Positions 13,393 through 14,285 of a stretch of 14,285 nt of DNA are shown here, piece by piece (within the stretch, counting starts at the first letter, position 1; every line of letters begins with the position of its first letter). A program made the position numbers and the translations under genes. Below the pieces are notes generated by a model. It saw only the letters and a list, made by a program, of their open reading frames with translations. It ran no database searches and had not been told where the DNA came from. This stretch comes from an uncultured Bacteroidia bacterium (GTDB taxonomy: Bacteria > Bacteroidota > Bacteroidia > SpSt-205): positions 1-14,285 of the forward strand of contig CALKJV010000036.1 of assembly GCA_937995505.1 (NCBI GenBank), in the 5' to 3' direction.

Positions 13393-14231
13393 TTGCCCCC
13401 TACTTGCAGACGCACAAACCCGACTACCCCTAAGGAAGGTGAGACAGACTTGAGATACTGCCCTATGGATTTTTGGCTATCCTTGAAGTATTCCTGCTCC
13501 AGAAGTACCGACTCTTTGAAAAACTTTTCCAGCTTGCCGACAGCGATTTTTTCCAGGAGGTTTTCGGGCTTACCTTCGGCGCGGGCCTGCTCGCGGGCGA
13601 TTTCCTTCTCCCGAGCCAGGAGGTCTGCCGGCACGCTATTACGGTCTACACTTACGGGGCGCAGGGCAGCGACTTGCATGGCGATGTTTTGGCCTACTTC
13701 ATGCAGCTGCTCAGGCGATAAGCCCGCCGTACCCGAGAGCGCTACCAGTACGCCTATCCGCCCCCCTAAGTGAATATACGCTGTCACATATTCCCCCGTA
13801 ATCCGAGCCCAGCGGCTTACCTCCATTTTTTCTCCAATTTTGGCCGTGAGGTCGGCTAACTTATCTGCCAAAGGCACCCCGTCTATGGAGAGAGAGGGGA
13901 GCGCATTCTCGTCGGTAACATGGTTCTGAAGGGCAGCTTGTGCGATTTTCTGCCCAAAGGCGCGAAACTCTTCATTTTTCGCAACGAAATCCGTCTCGCA
14001 CGCTAAAAGGATGAGGTGCCCCTCTCCACCCCCCACAGCGGCAAATACAGCGCCTTCCTTGGCGTCCCGGTCTTGGCGGGCAGCCGCCATTTTGTGGCCT
14101 TTTTTGCGAAGGAGATCTATCGCCTGCTCAAAATCACCCTGCGCCTCTTCTAAGGCCTTCTTACAATCCATAATGCCAGCTCCAGTAACTTCTCGGAGCC
14201 GTTTCACCTGGTCGGCGGTGATGGTGCTCAT
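13389..14231 (-). CDS. tsf: Elongation factor Ts
   Basis: Nucleotide exchange factor that releases GDP from EF-Tu during translation. 280 residues from the ATG at 14231, typical length. The N-terminal UBA-like domain spans about 4-45 (REVTGAGIMDCKKALEEAQGD). The conserved EF-Tu-contact motif TDFVAKNEEF is at 80-89. The core domains, a helical coiled-coil-like insert (about 205-240) and the C-terminal FVRLQVGG follow. An in-frame ATG at 14282 would add 17 residues unlike any EF-Ts start and would run over the promoter box, so it is rejected. An exact TAACTTTG box 5 bases upstream suggests a promoter of its own. This matters because tsf usually sits directly behind rpsB; 54 bases upstream remain in the window and show no rpsB end. 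Confidence 0.96.
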   Translation of the reverse strand: MSTITADQVKRLREVTGAGIMDCKKALEEAQGDFEQAIDLLRKKGHKMAAARQDRDAKEGAVFAAVGGGEGHLILLACETDFVAKNEEFRAFGQKIAQAALQNHVTDENALPSLSIDGVPLADKLADLTAKIGEKMEVSRWARITGEYVTAYIHLGGRIGVLVALSGTAGLSPEQLHEVGQNIAMQVAALRPVSVDRNSVPADLLAREKEIAREQARAEGKPENLLEKIAVGKLEKFFKESVLLEQEYFKDSQKSIGQYLKSVSPSLGVVGFVRLQVGGK

Positions 14232-14236
14232 GGCGG

Positions 14237-14244
14237 CAAAGTTA
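14237..14244 (-). promoter_or_regulatory. Bacteroidota-type -7 promoter box for tsf-pyrH-mscS-dapF
   Basis: The minus strand reads TAACTTTG, an exact TAnnTTTG match, followed by CCGCC and the tsf ATG. The geometry matches mdh, rimP and rpmI, again leaving no space for a Shine-Dalgarno leader. The -33 element is not evident. Confidence 0.55.
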
Positions 14245-14285
14245 GCGCATCTAAAGCATGCGGATAGCCGCTTGCCCCTCAAGCC

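Noticed and set aside
13204..13773. Long plus-strand open frame opposite tsf and pyrH
   Set aside because: Both genes on the other strand are unmistakable; this frame has shadow-like composition and spans the tsf/pyrH junction.
14270..14284. Hairpin GCTTG-CCCCT-CAAGC at the window edge
   Set aside because: It is a 5-base stem without a T-run, too weak to call a terminator from sequence alone.
1..14285. CRISPR arrays, transposons, tRNA or rRNA genes, defence or biosynthetic clusters
   Set aside because: None was seen; almost every stretch is filled by a recognised housekeeping gene and no spacer exceeds about 120 bases.

Overview
The window is ordinary chromosomal housekeeping DNA, packed with almost no space between genes. 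It most likely comes from a member of the Bacteroidota or a close relative. The main reason is the promoter signal: several operon heads carry TAnnTTTG, the -7 element typical of Bacteroidota, and no Shine-Dalgarno-like sequence is seen in front of those genes. Kynureninase, an M61 peptidase with a PDZ domain and a lactate-dehydrogenase-like malate dehydrogenase fit this placement. The exact genus cannot be read from the sequence. No rRNA, tRNA, CRISPR array, insertion sequence or phage gene was found.

Layout. (1) Positions 1-4221, minus strand: an OmpR-type response regulator, kynureninase, an M61-family peptidase with a PDZ domain, and the N-terminal two thirds of malate dehydrogenase, cut by the window edge. 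(2) Positions 4222-4316: a 95-base divergent promoter region. (3) Positions 4317-9091, plus strand: rimP-nusA-infB, the conserved transcription/translation operon, ending unexpectedly in purS of purine synthesis. (4) Positions 9197-10632, plus strand: a new promoter, then rpmI (L35), rplT (L20) and fabD. A 57-codon gene of unknown function follows at 10655-10828. (5) Positions 10825-14231, minus strand: tsf (EF-Ts), pyrH (UMP kinase), an MscS-family channel and dapF, read in that order with every junction overlapping. This block converges on the plus-strand block with a 4-base overlap at 10825-10828.

How it works together. Most genes serve growth: ribosome parts (L35, L20), ribosome maturation (RimP), translation factors (IF2, EF-Ts), transcription elongation/antitermination (NusA), nucleotide supply (PurS, PyrH), fatty-acid initiation (FabD), cell wall and lysine precursor (DapF) and osmotic safety (MscS). 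The minus-strand block at the left joins a signalling regulator to tryptophan/NAD metabolism, protein turnover and the TCA cycle.

The most interesting signal is regulatory. Near-identical TACCTTTG boxes sit only 4-6 bases before the start codon at several operon heads, which predicts leaderless or nearly leaderless mRNAs. This also bears on the correct starts of rpmI and the M61 peptidase. No new defence, mobile or biosynthetic system was found.
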